Assembly: GCA_039621445.1 (NCBI GenBank)
Contig: CP154956.1
Coordinates: forward strand, 67,154,452-67,218,451
Reading direction: 5' to 3'
Length of the DNA: 64,000 nucleotides
Source: Euglena gracilis
Lineage: Eukaryota; Euglenida; Euglenophyceae; Euglenales
Shown here: positions 50,984-62,579 of the stretch, in pieces
Numbering within the stretch: position 1 is the first letter of the stretch
Layout of the letters: each line of letters starts with the position of its first letter
Translations under genes and position numbers: made by a program
Notes under the pieces: model-generated
Told to the model about the DNA's origin: nothing
Seen by the model: only the letters and a program-made list of their open reading frames with translations
Database searches by the model: none

Positions 50984-52720
50984 TCATTCAACGCAGGGGC
51001 CACCTGGGGGGGGGGGTGGAATTTTTCCCCCCTGCAGTTGGTGAACATACCCGTGTAGGGGGTGATTTTCAGGCAGGGGGTCCCTGGAACTTACATTTTT
51101 ATTAACTGGCGCCACCATGTGGCTGAATTCTAGTAGGGGGTGACCATCAAAACTTTGGCCTGTAGAAACACTTTTAATCTGGGGATAAATTTTTGGTTCA
51201 CAGATCAGGTGAGGTTTGCATAAATATCCCCGATGTTGTCCAGTGGATATTGTAATGCTTCTACTGCTGTGGCCCCCCAGTGGGGCCACCTGGCCACAAA
51301 TTGTGCCAGTTTTTTTGTTGCCTAGTGAGGCAAAAAGGTCTGTTTTTTTAGGCAAATATAGTTCTTGAACTGCTGCCTGAGCCGTTGCAAAAGATGGGGG
51401 TCCAGGGAATAATCCCCCCTGTCCATTTCCCACCTGCTTATGGGGTCTGCCATATGGGGTCTGCCATATGTTTATGGGGTCTGCCATTCCTTTGAAGGGA
51501 CCCACTTTACTTGCTGGTTTATGTTGTGCTCCATGCAGCATTTGAAAAAGGGTCCTAGCATGTAATTGAAGGGGTCTTTTCTTCCCCCCCACCGTTGTTA
51601 AGTAATAGTAATTACTTGATTGTCCACTGACAGGGACACAGTTTCTCCTGGTTGGCTGAGGCTTTGTACTGTGCTTATTGCTGCACTTAATCATTTGACA
51701 TTTATGTGCAAAATGGAGTTTTCCGTCCAAAATTCCTGCACAATTTTGCCTGCTCGAATGTCCAGCCCCCTCCCCCCCCAGGCATGGGTGCTGCTGTTTG
51801 AGTGCAACTCCAAGGTTGCACTTTGGGGGAAGGGTCTGCCCCCCCCCAGGTGAAAAGCAGAGTTTTTATTTCTCTTAATTGGGCTTTTAATTTTTGGCGA
51901 ATGGGGTGTTCTGAATCCCAGGGGGCTGTGGATTTTTCCGCCAAAAAATTAGCCAGGGCATCCGCAAAGGCCCTTAGAAAGGGAAGGGCCATTAGATTGC
52001 ATCTATTTTGGCCCAAAATGGCAGCCAACTGCCATTTTGACATGCAATATTTTTTCACCTTTTTTTCAGCTCACTTTTTTAGTGTTTTTTATTTTCTGGG
52101 GGGCACCTGTAATTTTCCCTCTTGGAAGTTTAGTTGAAATACAAGATGATTTACAATTCGGGTGTGCTGCAGGGTGGACTTTTTACATTGATTTTGAATC
52201 CTTATTTGATTAAATCCCTGACCACTGTGTTCAGGTGATTTTGTAAGATGTTTTGTGTTGGGGCCACCAGTAAAATGTCGTCCAGGTAAGTAAATACTTG
52301 GATGCCCCTTTTACTCCACAGTTTTTCGAATGTCTTCATTACTGACATAAAAATTTGGGGCATTACATTCAGGCCAAAACAGGGTGCCTGGAATTCCCAG
52401 GTTTGCACCCACCAGATGTCTTAGAAAAGGCCTTTGGGCCTTGATCACCGGGGTGTGAAAGTAAGCATCCGTTAGGTCTTTTTTTGTTGCCCAGTGGCCT
52501 TTCTTCCAACACAGGAAAAAAGTGCTGGATGTGATCCAGCTTGAAAGGTTTCACTTGGAACCTTTGATTTAATTCCCTGGAATCTCTTATTAATCTCCAT
52601 TTTGTCTGCCTCCCCTCTGGTTTTCAAATCAGAAACCAGGGGACTGGGTGCTGGGTGGTTGAATCCCTCACCCTCTTTACGGATCCAGATTTTTCGTAGT
52701 CCTGCAGTATTTTTTCTGCT
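50984..52720 (-). pseudogene. RT - RNase H - methyltransferase region of the third DIRS copy
   Basis: YLDDILLVAPTQNIL with CFGLNVMPQIFMSV lies in 52202-52408. Thumb and RNase H blocks (MALPFLRAFADALANFL) are in 51702-52058. The frame 50984-51730 is the second, overlapping frame of the intact element (KIKSVSTGQSFDGHPLLEF), still open here although the RT frame is broken. At least five shifts are needed to read the enzyme through. Confidence 0.85.
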
Positions 52721-53212
52721 TGGGGTAGGTTTAAATTTGCCCGGGTTTTCGGGTTGGTGTCAACTTTGGTGGGTTTGCCCAAGGGGGTTGAATGCCATCC
52801 CTGATGAGTTGACATGTTGTTGGGGGGGAGCATTTTTTGTCCTTTTTTGTTTTTTTTGAAGCCTTTGGTGGAGGGGGGTGTCTCCCCATCTTTTCTCCTT
52901 TGAGTGTATTTCCTGGATGAGATGATTTTGTGGGGGCTGGGCTGGAGGTGTTGGAAAATGCACCCGTAGGTCCCGTAGGTCTTAGGACTTTGTAAAAATG
53001 TTTTTTCTTGGGGGATGTGCATGCACTCTCTCCCTCTCTGCTCACCTCTCTGGTGGATCTTGTTGTTGGAAGACATACCATAGGGCTTAATGCTCCTGTT
53101 TTGCCTATCAAGTCTTCTCCATGTTGGTGTGGTTGGTTGACATACCATAAGGGGGCCTCTGTGGGGCCCCTCTTGATTGAACAATCGGGACTTGATAAAT
53201 AAATGTTGGAGG
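52624..53212 (-). pseudogene. gag/linker region of the third DIRS copy, 5' truncated
   Basis: RQNRSIKPYGMSSNNKI and STHQGWHSTPLG match the frame of the 24-kb gag/linker (RQNRGSKPYGMHSNNKI). Similarity ends at about 53205, immediately before the plus-oriented DIRS end. Confidence 0.78.
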
Positions 53213-53734
53213 GACACCTCGGGCTCCGCACTTTGCAATTATGAGGCCATGCCTTGATCGCCGGCGGTTTGTTGCGATTGTTTTGGCGTGCTTGGTTCGG
53301 AGTCCGCGCTTAGTGCCTTTTTTCGCCCGAGTTGGTTGCTTCCGAAATTGCCCTTCGACACCCAGAAGAAAGGAACAGAATCTACGCACGGAGTCTGACC
53401 AAGGGAAGAGGCCAAGACCAACAGAATTTCCTTAAGGAAGGCTCTATCCAACGTTTGGTCAAGTTTGTAAAGAAATATCTGTTGAAGAAGGTGTTCTTCC
53501 TGACGGCAAGGTTAACCGACTCCCTTGTTGAGAACAGCATCTACACCAGGAAGCTGACACTGCAGCTGTGGTCAAGACCGAAACATCAAGTGGAATTGGA
53601 ATTTGAAAATATTGAATTCAATGAGCTATGAAAGGCGTACAAGCTCAGTAGCAGCAGCTGGACATCACCGTGCCCGAGAAGATTCCGCTGGAGAACCTGC
53701 CGGTGCGGCCTCCGTCTGGCAAACAGTGGCTTTC
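53213..53734 (+). mobile_element. 5' fragment of a plus-strand DIRS element
   Basis: It begins exactly with the 5' terminus GACACCTCGGGCTCCGCAC, continues through the inverted-repeat part and leader (TTGCCCTTCGACACCCAG), and enters gag (EDSAGEPAGAASVWQTVAF, compare EAPAGELGDAVSTWRTVAI at 25.15 kb). It is cut at 53735 by an LTR. Its insertion explains the missing 5' end of the third copy. Confidence 0.82.
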
Positions 53735-54153
53735 AGTGTACGTCCCTTGACTCTATTCCCACTGCCTGTCGGCCTACTTACACCCTCCCGTGGGAACAGA
53801 ACCAGGAGAGTAACAAAAAAAGAAAGTCTTTCACTTAATTATTAGTTTTTATTGCCCTTGGGCTTATGCAGAGCACAAGGCAAACCAGGTGTGATTTTGG
53901 AACTTCAGTTCCAGCAGTGTTCTCCTATCGCAGTTCAAACCTTCAAATCTTGGATTCCCTTTTTGGGCTAATGAAATGTGAAACAAAACAATAATACCAC
54001 CTGTGAAAGGGGAGGCAGATCCGAGATTGGATGGGCTATTCCTCATTCTGCAACTTGTGTTGCAGAACATGGAATAGTACTATCTAGCATGACATTGGAC
54101 ATTCTGCAGACTGCTGCTATGCACACTGCCATGTTCATGCTGCCTGGTACACA
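53735..54153 (-). repeat. LTR (3' LTR of the minus-strand element)
   Basis: In complement it starts TGTGTACCAGGCAGCA, ends GGGACGTACACT, and is preceded by a purine-rich GGGAGGGCCA. It is diverged from the LTR at 61311-61744 in the middle but identical at the ends. Confidence 0.78.
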
Positions 54154-57100
54154 TGGCCCTCCCAGGGCTTTGCCCAATTTCCTTACTGGACCAGCCAGCA
54201 AGGATTCAAGCAGAGCTCTGAGATTGAGGAATGTACACCAGGACGTCTTGGGTCTGCTTCTCTGTCACAAGGTAAAAACCAGAAACGGAAGGAAGAGAGG
54301 GGAACCCAAAAACCCAAAAACGCGCAAAAGAGGTTATCCGCTTGTGCGGTTACCTACTTATTGCGGTAAAGGGGTGGAAGTGGAAGAGCCCACTTAGACA
54401 GTGGTGCTGGAAGGTTTTCATTCGAGAAAGTCCCATCCACCCAGTTTGGGCTGTGCCTATGGCACGCAGGGAGGTTTCATTCCATAATCGCAAAAGATTG
54501 CAGAGGTGGGGTGTGGAAAGAGGGGCACCTGGCCAGTCATACCTGACCGGGGAAGAAAGCCTATTTACAAAACCAACTGCCGGCGACAGCGATTTTGCCC
54601 AGGGGGGGAAAGAGGAGCGGAGTGGGGGGCTGCTCAAAAGACCTTAGGCATGATTTTTGCTGTCTGGCAGTCTTGTATGCCCTTAAGGCCAAACGTAACA
54701 AGTTGGCCTAATTATTACGTTGTGCGCGCTGTGTGCTGTGCGTCTTCTTACTGTCGGCGTGTACCGCATATAAGGCTTCACAGTGCTGCACGGGCGCGAT
54801 CCGGTCGATGGGTTATCCCGAGAGGCGTATACCTCAGAATAGCGGGCAGTAGCATTAAAAATTGTATATTTGGCAGTTGTGCCTTGGGTGTGCCGCCTGT
54901 AGGCTGAAGGGTTGGCATTAGCCAAAAATAATCGGGGGTAGGCTTTATCGTCCAGAAGCATTGCCTTGCGGAATATGCATGGCACAAAAATACTGCTGGT
55001 TGTACACCTGAATCAAACAAAATCGGCATATTGCTCAAAAGATCATACTGAGGTGTACAACCGCAGAAAAAAGTGCATAATTGTGGCAGGCTGCTGCCAA
55101 TTCACAGAACAACTGTGGTTGGTTTGGCTTATACCACTTTGAAAAACCGCAACTGAACTGTGAAGGCACATAAAAGGATGGAACATTGTCCCAGTGCAGT
55201 GAAATTGATCACTCTGTACCTTTCAGTACAGTCAGAGGCATGATACCTTCAAAAGCAAATTTTGCGTATGAAAAATTGTGGGTATCCCCATATTGCGCAC
55301 AAGAAAAAATAACTATCACAAGAAATACACTGAAGTCCACCACTTCTATGATGGTGGTGTGGCAGGCATGTTCTGTGATAGGCGTGAACTCAATCCAGTT
55401 TCTTTTTTCGACAAGTTGGCCGTAAAGCCGTCACTGCAGTGGGTGGTGGCATATACCAACATAAATTACTAACAATCTCTAAGTTTCTTCTTGCATAATT
55501 GCAAAGAAGCACTACAACTCTGCCTTTTGGCGTTTTACCGTTTGCGGTGAAGCTTTCAACTGAATAATCGACCTGTTGGTCAACAACGCATGCAATCCCT
55601 GTTACAGAGAATTAATGCAGTTTTTCTGCACGCGTTAGGTTCATAAACCACATTTTTTTGCACCAATCGGTACTACAGCAGCTAGGAAAAAGAACAAAAG
55701 CACATAGTGCCGATTGTGAAACAAGCCGATTGGCTTAAGATCATTGGTACCTTATCGGTATGCTACCACTATGTGGTTTTGGACTGTCCCATTAGGACTA
55801 ACATCTCACCTAGAACGGTGACACTGCAAACAAAAAACTTGTACGGCTATAAGTATTCCGCGTGAAAAAAATCTGAAAGAATCAGAAAAATATTCACATT
55901 GTGAGAGAGCCATTGGCTAAAAAATTGCACCGTGATGGTGGAACGTAAGTTATTTCGCCGAAAATCGATTGTGGATTCATAAATTTCGAAGTGAGAGTTG
56001 ATTGTCCTGCGCACGAACTTCTGTATGAGAAAAGTAACGGTATGTGCACACTTAAGTTACCTTGATCGATGACCAAGAAAATGTAATGTGGTTCAAGCAT
56101 TGTAATTGTCAAACAGAATTGGGTGGTTATCGCCACAATCACACACCTTGTATTTTTGCAAATAACTTTGAAGTGAGCGCAATTGTGCGCTTGAATGATC
56201 AAAACGCGTTTGGTGTTCGCCAATTTGGCCAACAAGTTCGCGGTCAAAGAAGAGGGGGAATGGCTACTTTTGTTGCTTAAGTAAACCAAATGTGCATTTT
56301 GAGCATGTGGTTTGCAAATTAACAACAAAAGTGCAATGTGAAATATGTACAGAAACATCTTTGGGACTTATTCCCAAAAGAATATGGTTGGGTTGGGCAG
56401 ATACACATTTGTAAGATATACGCAATTGTGCGAGATTTGTGCTATGCACGGGTGGGGGGCGGGGAGGGCGGCGCGCATCTTGTGGGGGGGGGGGGCTGTT
56501 TGCGGGCTGCGCAATATGCACGGTAGGGAGGTGTGCGCTATGCGCGGTGTGCAAAACAATATGCACGCGATGAGCGCTATGCGCGTGAAACAATATGCAC
56601 GCGATGAGCGCTATGCGCGTGGGGAGCGAAAAATGCGCGGGGGTGTGACCGACATAGGCGCGGTGGTTGGGGGCGCCTTATAGCGCGCGGGGGGGGGCAT
56701 TACACGCAAGATTTGCGCTATGCACGAGGGTGGGTTGCGCCATAGGCGCAGCGTTTGTGCTATACGCACTTTGCGCAATATGCGCAGGGAGGCACCAAAG
56801 GCGCGGGCGGTGGTAGGTGCCATAGGTGCTTGAGTGGCGGGGGCGCCATAGGCGCGAGGGTGGTGGTTAGTTTGGTTTCAGTTATTTCCTTTTGTGTTTG
56901 GTTGTTGGTTGTGTGGAAATTTCTCCTAGAGTGCACACCTTGGGGGGAGGTACTGAGTAGTTGTCCTTGTCGCGCCTGTTGGTCTGGGGGGGTGGAGTGT
57001 GCAAGAAAAATTGTATGCGAATTTGAGCTGCGGGGGGTGTACAGGATTGTCTACTATCGACAAACCTGGTGGAAAACGAAAAATGAAAGCAGCTGGGCGA

Positions 57101-57650
57101 CTACTCGACACTGTTCGAATTTCAGGCCTTAGGGCTTTCGTCTTGGAACCCAGTGAAACGATGGGGAGTTAGGCTACTTGTTACCCCTACCGCGTCTGGA
57201 ACGTTTGTGGATATGCGGTGGGTAGGGGGGGCACTTTCTCTTTACCCCTGGGTTGAAAACGGTGTTGGTGTTGTAGAAAACGGCATTGTTGTCATCGAAA
57301 ACGGTATGTAAAAATGATGAGTGGTGGAAGTTTTGGGGGGAAAAGAAGTTTGTGGAGCTGTGTGCATTCTTGGAGCGTAAATCCATTCAACCACCAGTGA
57401 CACACATGGGGTATCCCTAGTGCATCAACAACTGTTAAACACAAACACTATCTATGGGTCAGAGATTCGGAAAAAATTTGAGTACGGGTAACCAAAAAAC
57501 ATTGAACACTGACCAGAAAGGTTACTGGATAGGAGATGACACGGTCGTGACTCCTATCACCTCTTTTCTTGTAACCCCTGTAGTCCGCGTCCATGATTTT
57601 CAGCTGCCTTTACTCCAAATCCGAACTGGTGGCCATATCATCCTTCGATT
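54154..57650 (-). other. decayed internal region without recognisable pol
   Basis: 54165-54900 is strongly similar to 61745-62460 (AGTCCCATCCACCCAGTTTG, GCACCTGGCCAGTCATA and others in order) and is probably the 3' non-coding part. 54.9-56.4 kb shows only short frames; none has RT, integrase or aORF motifs that I can identify. 56440-56870 is a GCGC-hairpin cluster. Confidence 0.55.
56440..56870. repeat. cluster of GCGC-stem mini-hairpins
   Basis: GCGCTATGCGC, GCGCCATAGGCGC and GCGCCTTATAGCGC-like palindromes with 2-4 nt loops recur about a dozen times amid G runs and CAATATGCACGCGATGAG duplications. Confidence 0.75.
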
Positions 57651-57659
57651 TTCTTGACG

Positions 57660-58973
57660 CATATACGTCTCTGAATTTATGATCTGTCAAGCAGGGATGA
57701 TGCTCCCTCTTATTAGAGGTCTCATCCCCCTCCCTGCCCCAAGCCGGGTCATTTTCCTCGATAGAGGACTTTTCAAAAACAGACTTCTGCCTTCTGGCTG
57801 AGGAATGTTCTTTTGAACTGCGATTTTTATCACGGTGACATTGGCTTGAGTGGGGAGATGTCGCATAGCGACAATTAGATGAATGGTGATTAGAGGATCC
57901 GCAATGCGAACATTTGGATCGCGAGTGCGAATATTTACTGGTATCAAACCTGTTTTAGGATTTTTGCGATTGCGCAGATGATGTGGCTGATCCTCTTGGG
58001 CTTGGAATGCGCGTTTGCGCGGCAAGATTTGGACAATGGCGAGATGTGTGACCCTTTTGGTTACACAGAAAGCAGGATTTGTCCAAAAATTGTTCTGAAT
58101 AGCGCGAATTGCGCGACTTTGATCCCGCCATTGCGGTTTTTGGTTGGGATGATACTTTGGTCAACGAATTAACTTGGACACCGCGTATTGCGGCTGTGGG
58201 GTGGCTAATATAGGCCGATTGTACTTGACCAAGAAGATGTGATAGCTTCAGTTGTTTGGAAACATGGTTCCATCGCTCATCGAGCGTCAAAACATGTCCA
58301 GCGGGTTGGCTCGCGGTGAATAATACTGCGTCAAATTGCTCTTTCATTTGGGTTTCGCCTAACTCGTCATCACCAAAAGTCACCATAAGTCACCATAAAC
58401 TCACCATAAGTCTATCGTCTTCCATTTTCGGTCATGTGGGGCACATTGCCTCTATTTATTTTCCAGAGATCTTCTGGGCACCATACTGGAGCAAGAGGAA
58501 TTATATTGCTCCACTAAATTTTGAAAAGAAACGCGTTCTCGGATAACTAATTGTCTTGCGCGTTATTTTTCGTCCCCAGGTAGGCAATCTATAAACTCCA
58601 TTTTGATTACCTCTGGGTTTCCGTTATGGGTTGATCCTTTCAGATCCCAAAAATATTCTCAATCACGCCAAAACTGTTTCCACGTTGTGGGGTCACCATC
58701 CCATTGGGGCTTCACCTTTTTCGCGATAGCGATGATTCCTTTGATATCTTTGTGAGACTCCCATGGCCCTTCGGTGGTCTTCAAGGAGGATGGGCCTGGG
58801 CGCAAAACCGCACCATGCGCGGGTACCTCGGTGGTTGCACCAAGTGGACTTTTGGTTGTAATTTGCGAATGCGCATGCAATATTCCACTTGGTGTACCAA
58901 TAGGTACCTTGCGAACTTGGTGAATCGCGAATGCGCGAATGGTGATGCTGATGCATCTCAGGATCAATACCAT
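57660..58973 (-). pseudogene. gag with CCHC zinc knuckle
   Basis: 58659-58973 ends KVKPQWDGDPTTWKQFWRD, the start of a Ty3/gypsy-type capsid region. 57955-58386 has ERWNHVSKQLKLSHLLGQ and the knuckle CFLCNQKGHTSRHC (C-x2-C-x4-H-x4-C) near 58030-58075, followed by a Ser/Arg-rich basic tail to about 57690. Stops separate the two frames. The knuckle binds RNA for packaging. This is the part of gag deleted from the plus-strand 13.4-kb element. Confidence 0.85.
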
Positions 58974-59267
58974 GTGCGGGACTGCGGCTCACACCGCGAC
59001 AAAGTTCATATTCCCAAATTTTTCGATTTCTTTGAGGGTTTCGCTTGGCCTTCTCTTGAAAACAACCCCATAGTCCTAAAAATGGTCCATTGGGACTGGT
59101 ACCGCTGGGGGCGGGACCACTGCATGAGCAGAATCGTATTTTTGTGGCAATGTGCCAATAGGCTCTGCCACAGGTGCGCTATTAGCTCTTTTGGAGCTGG
59201 AATCTGCAGCAAGTGTGCCTACAACACCCATGTCGGGTTTTTGTCTTAAAAAACGCAATTGCGCGTG

Positions 59268-59692
59268 TAAACCCCCCCCCCAAATATAAAACCCCCCCCG
59301 GTTTTATAATTGGGCGGAAATTTCAAGACCCCGAGGGGGGGTTTTATATTTGGGGGGGGTTTTATATTCGGTCGGAAAAATCAACTTCCCGGTGGGCTCC
59401 AGTAGACACTTTTTTGTCCAAAATAACAAATACGCCCACCCTTGGGGGTCCAAAAACTTCATTTTTCGGGCGAAGGAGCAATTTTCACATGTTTTTGGTA
59501 AAAATTGTTCCCAAATCTGCAAAAATGACAAATTTGGGAGATATTTTGTCGAAAAATTTTCCTTCCGGCGCTTCGCGCCGGAGGGGGGGTTTTATATTTG
59601 GGCGGGATTTCAAGGCCCTCAGGGGGGGTTTTATATTTGGGGGGGGTTTTGTATTTGGGGGGGGTTTTATATTTGGGGGGGGTTTACTTGAT
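59268..59692. mobile_element. G-run inverted-repeat insertion within the coiled-coil/gag region
   Basis: The ends are inverted: GTAAACCCCCCCCCC then AAATATAAAACCCC at the left, and GGGGTTTTATATTTGG then a G run and GTTTAC at the right. GGGTTTTATATTTGGG is repeated six times inside. It separates two parts of the protein that are continuous in the 13.4-kb element, so it is an insertion. I could not define a target duplication. Confidence 0.7.
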
Positions 59693-59720
59693 TCAAATTT
59701 TCTGCAAAGTCACGAAACTT

Positions 59721-60814
59721 TTACTCCAAATCATCAAGAATTTTCAGATGATCGGTGATTGCACCAATATCTTCCTGCAAACGCTTAATACGCCTGCGGT
59801 GTTTGGACATATCGTCCAGAAGAGGGATTTTGTCAGAAAATGACCAGAAATCTTGCGAAAGTTTTCCAAAACCACTTTCCAATTCCCGTAGTCGCACAGC
59901 TAGGGTGTGCACCGCTTCGGAAATAGACTCCAGTTGTGGAGATGGTTGGAAGGAGGGGTATTTTGCGGATTCCGCACGGTTTCAGCAATTGGCTGTTCCA
60001 GAAACACCGAAACTTGCGCGGATAGCGCTGAGAAATCTTTTTGCAAGTTTTTGATTTGCTGATTCACTATTTCCTCGGTCCGTATCGGACCGTCACACAT
60101 TTTTTTCCTGACTTGGTGATTTTCATCACGCATATCTGCAGAAAATAGCTGAACTTCTAAATTATGTGAACATGGTACTGCATTGCGGTTCTGCAACTCC
60201 GTAATTGCGGTTTGGATGTCAAAAATACTATTCTGCCTCCGTTGGTGGTAAGCATTCTGCCTGCTTGTGATATTCGCGACATGGGCATAAAACCTTGTTA
60301 TTTCAGTAGAATTTTCACCACACCTACATGGTTTTCGCTCCAACCGTGAAAGTCTTTCCTCCAATTGCTGCACATAAGTGCTGGAAGCGAAACCTTCACC
60401 GGGTTGGGTGTGATTATGGTGAAAATTTGCCGATTCACGGCTCAGTTGGATAGTGCGCTGTTGCACTTCCTGGAATGCAGCAGCAAAGGTATCGAACTGT
60501 CCCAGGGTAACAAAAGCTCCCGTATCAGGATTTTTGTGCTCAAAAAGTGCTGTTATTGGCTCCACTTTTGTAAAAAAAATTTGCAAACTATGTTGCATGT
60601 GCAAAAATGCCGCATCATTGCTGGATTGCATCTCACACAAATTTTTGCTCAGTCTCTGAGAATTTTGTGCGGGTGTGTTGTCCTTTGGAGGACATGCCAG
60701 CTTGCGGTGAACCACATCAGTGGGTTGTTTGTCAATGTGCCTGTAGGCACCGTTGCGACATCCTGATGCAGAGAAGTGCAACAAGATGCCTGACTTTGCA
60801 GCAAAGACTGACAA
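59721..60814 (-). pseudogene. coiled-coil protein, minus-strand relative
   Basis: 59900-60814 and 59721-59912 align along their length with the plus-strand coil: LEERLSRLERKPCRCGEN, TAITELQNRNAV and PLLDDMSKHRRRIKRLQED. The conserved CxCGE and the C-terminal RIKRLQ block stand out. The long coil and position after the LTR suggest a structural, gag-like protein. One frame change separates the two parts. Confidence 0.72.
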
Positions 60815-61305
60815 TCACACTGGGCGATGGGTTGCTCGATAGAGCCACACGCCGATAGGCGTTGCACCCATTGCGCAGCGGGGTTATCACCCAAATCAAA
60901 CACCGTTAGGTGTGGAAACTCCTTGGTGGGTAGATGCTCGATGGAGCTTGATACCGTTAGGTGTTGCACCCTTTGGGTGTTGGAATGCTGGATAGAGCTG
61001 GGAACGGTGGGGGAATGCTCTTTAGAGCTGGTGGTTGGAGGTAATTGCTCGATAGAGCTGGCCACTGTGGGGGGATGCTCGATAGAGCTGGACACCGTTA
61101 GGTGTGGCACCCATTGGGTGGGGGGTTGCTTGATAGAGCTCTGGGGGGAATGCTCGATAGAGCTGGAAAACGGGGTGGGGGAGTGCTCGGTGGAGCTGAA
61201 AATTACGGTAAGGGGATGCTCAATAGTGCTGAAATCTGGGGTGGGGGGATGCTCAATAGAGCTGGGAGTTGCCCCATATAGGGCCACACACCTGGGTTGG
61301 AGCAT
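60815..61305 (-). pseudogene. N-terminal repeat domain encoding SSIEHPPT
   Basis: Directly after the LTR, the minus strand encodes about ten imperfect SSIEHPPT units from TGCTCGATAGAGCTGG-type DNA repeats, followed by HLTVSSSIEHLPT blocks. In the 13.4-kb element the same position carries the unrelated AASAV/Pro array. The frame joins the coiled coil at about 60650-60814. Confidence 0.72.
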
Positions 61306-61310
61306 ATACT

Positions 61311-61744
61311 AGTGTACGTCCAACCCTTTTCGTGGCTTTCGGCCTTTGGTGCGCAAGGTGAAAAGTTGGAGTAACAAAGGAAAAAAAGTAATATAAAAGT
61401 TGAAAGCCCTTTTCCCCAATTAAGAGGCAGAGCACAAGGCAGGTGAGAAGCCCTATGGGCTACGACAAAGAAAAGTGCCAAGTGACTTGGCTGTCCTTTC
61501 AGGACTTCAAATGAAAGCAAATCAAACTTGAAAATCAAGTCTTGAATGAAATACCAGAATGGAATAAAATACCACCTGTGGAGAGGAGAACCAGAATAAG
61601 GTTTAGGTATTCCTAATTCAGGCCGTTGGCCATCTGTAGGAATACCACCTAGCATAGAACTGTGTATGGGGCTCAGAGCTATATCTGGCCGTAGGCTTAT
61701 ACCTACATACACAGTACCATGACCTTACGGCTGCCTGGTACACA
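61311..61744 (-). repeat. LTR shared by two tandem minus-strand elements
   Basis: In complement it runs from TGTGTACCAGGCAGCCG to GGACGTACACT. A polypurine tract lies on its upstream side (61745-61754) and a coiled-coil ORF starts on its downstream side. It therefore serves as 3' LTR of the element to the right and 5' LTR of the element to the left. No clear primer site follows it. Confidence 0.82.
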
Positions 61745-62579
61745 TCCTCCTCCCAGGGCTCTGCCCGATTTCACTACTGGACCAGGCCAGTCGGAATGCC
61801 TGACACAGTCCTGGGGACGGGGACCTGTCATAGAGCCGTATGTGGCTTTTGGCTCTCCTGTCACCAATGGTGTGGGAAGGAAGTGCAAAATAACGCAATA
61901 ACGCGCAAAAGTGTTTTTTTTTACCCGCTTATGTGGTGCCTGCTTATTCCGGCAAAGGGGTGGAAGTGGAAGAGCCCATTGGAAAATGGGGCTGGAAGGT
62001 TCCCATTCCAGAAAGTCCCATCCACCCAGTTTGGGGTGTGTCTATGTCACGCGGGGAGGTCTCATTCCATAATCGGAAAAGATTGAAGGGTAGGGTGTGA
62101 AAGGAGGGGGCACCTGGCCAGTCATATCTGACCAGGGAGAAAAACCTATTTACAAAACAAACTGCGGGCGACAGCGATGTTTTGCCCAGGGGGGTAAAGG
62201 AGAGAGGAGTGGGGGGCTGGTCAAAAGACCTTGGCAGAAGTGTCGCTGTCTGGCAGTCTTGTGGGGCCTTATGGCCGAAAAGTTGGGAACTATTATTACG
62301 GTGTGCGCGCTGTACGCGGTGTGCGTCTTCTTACTGGCGGCATATACCGCTGGGGAAGACTTTTCAGCGCGGTGCGGACACGGTGTTGTCGATGGGGTAT
62401 CCCCAGAGGCTTATACCTCGCTGGACGGGCAATAGCCCAAAAGAGAGGGGCTAAATATGTAAAAGTATAAATACCTATTGGCAGATGTGCCTGGGATGGA
62501 TACCGAATACACGGCCTATAGGCCTGATGGAAAGGTCAGAACATGGTCCGTGGACCTGTGGCCTGTAGGCCTGTGATAT
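61745..62579 (-). other. 3' non-coding region of the right-hand element
   Basis: It contains a polypurine tract GGGAGGAGGA next to the LTR and several small palindromes (GCCTATAGGCC, CCTGTAGGCC). 61745-62460 is shared with 54165-54900. I see no supported coding sequence. Confidence 0.6.

Larger units (their letters stand above)
49663..53212 (-). mobile_element. third DIRS copy, degenerate, with an inverted recombinase core
   Basis: The left terminus starts TCGTACTCCCTCGAGG at 49663 and the internal complementary region is at 49958-50072, both as in the 20.8-kb element. Coding parts follow in minus orientation up to gag at about 53205, except that 50130-50564 is flipped. The 5' end is missing: at 53213 an oppositely oriented DIRS end begins. 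Many frameshifts interrupt RT. Confidence 0.87.
53735..61744 (-). mobile_element. minus-strand relative of the 13.4-kb LTR element, decayed
   Basis: Read on the minus strand: LTR (61744-61311), repeat-rich N terminus, coiled coil, gag with zinc knuckle, then about 3.5 kb without recognisable pol, a 3' region conserved with 61745-62460, and an LTR (54153-53735). LTR ends TGTG(T)ACC ... ACACT match the 13.4-kb element. It keeps the gag portion that the 13.4-kb copy lost, and lacks identifiable RNase H, integrase and accessory ORFs. Confidence 0.75.

Noticed and set aside
55894-56358. 154-codon minus-strand frame as an RT remnant
   Set aside because: No YxDD, catalytic Asp or conserved RT block could be found; it lies in the interior of an LTR element but is unassigned.
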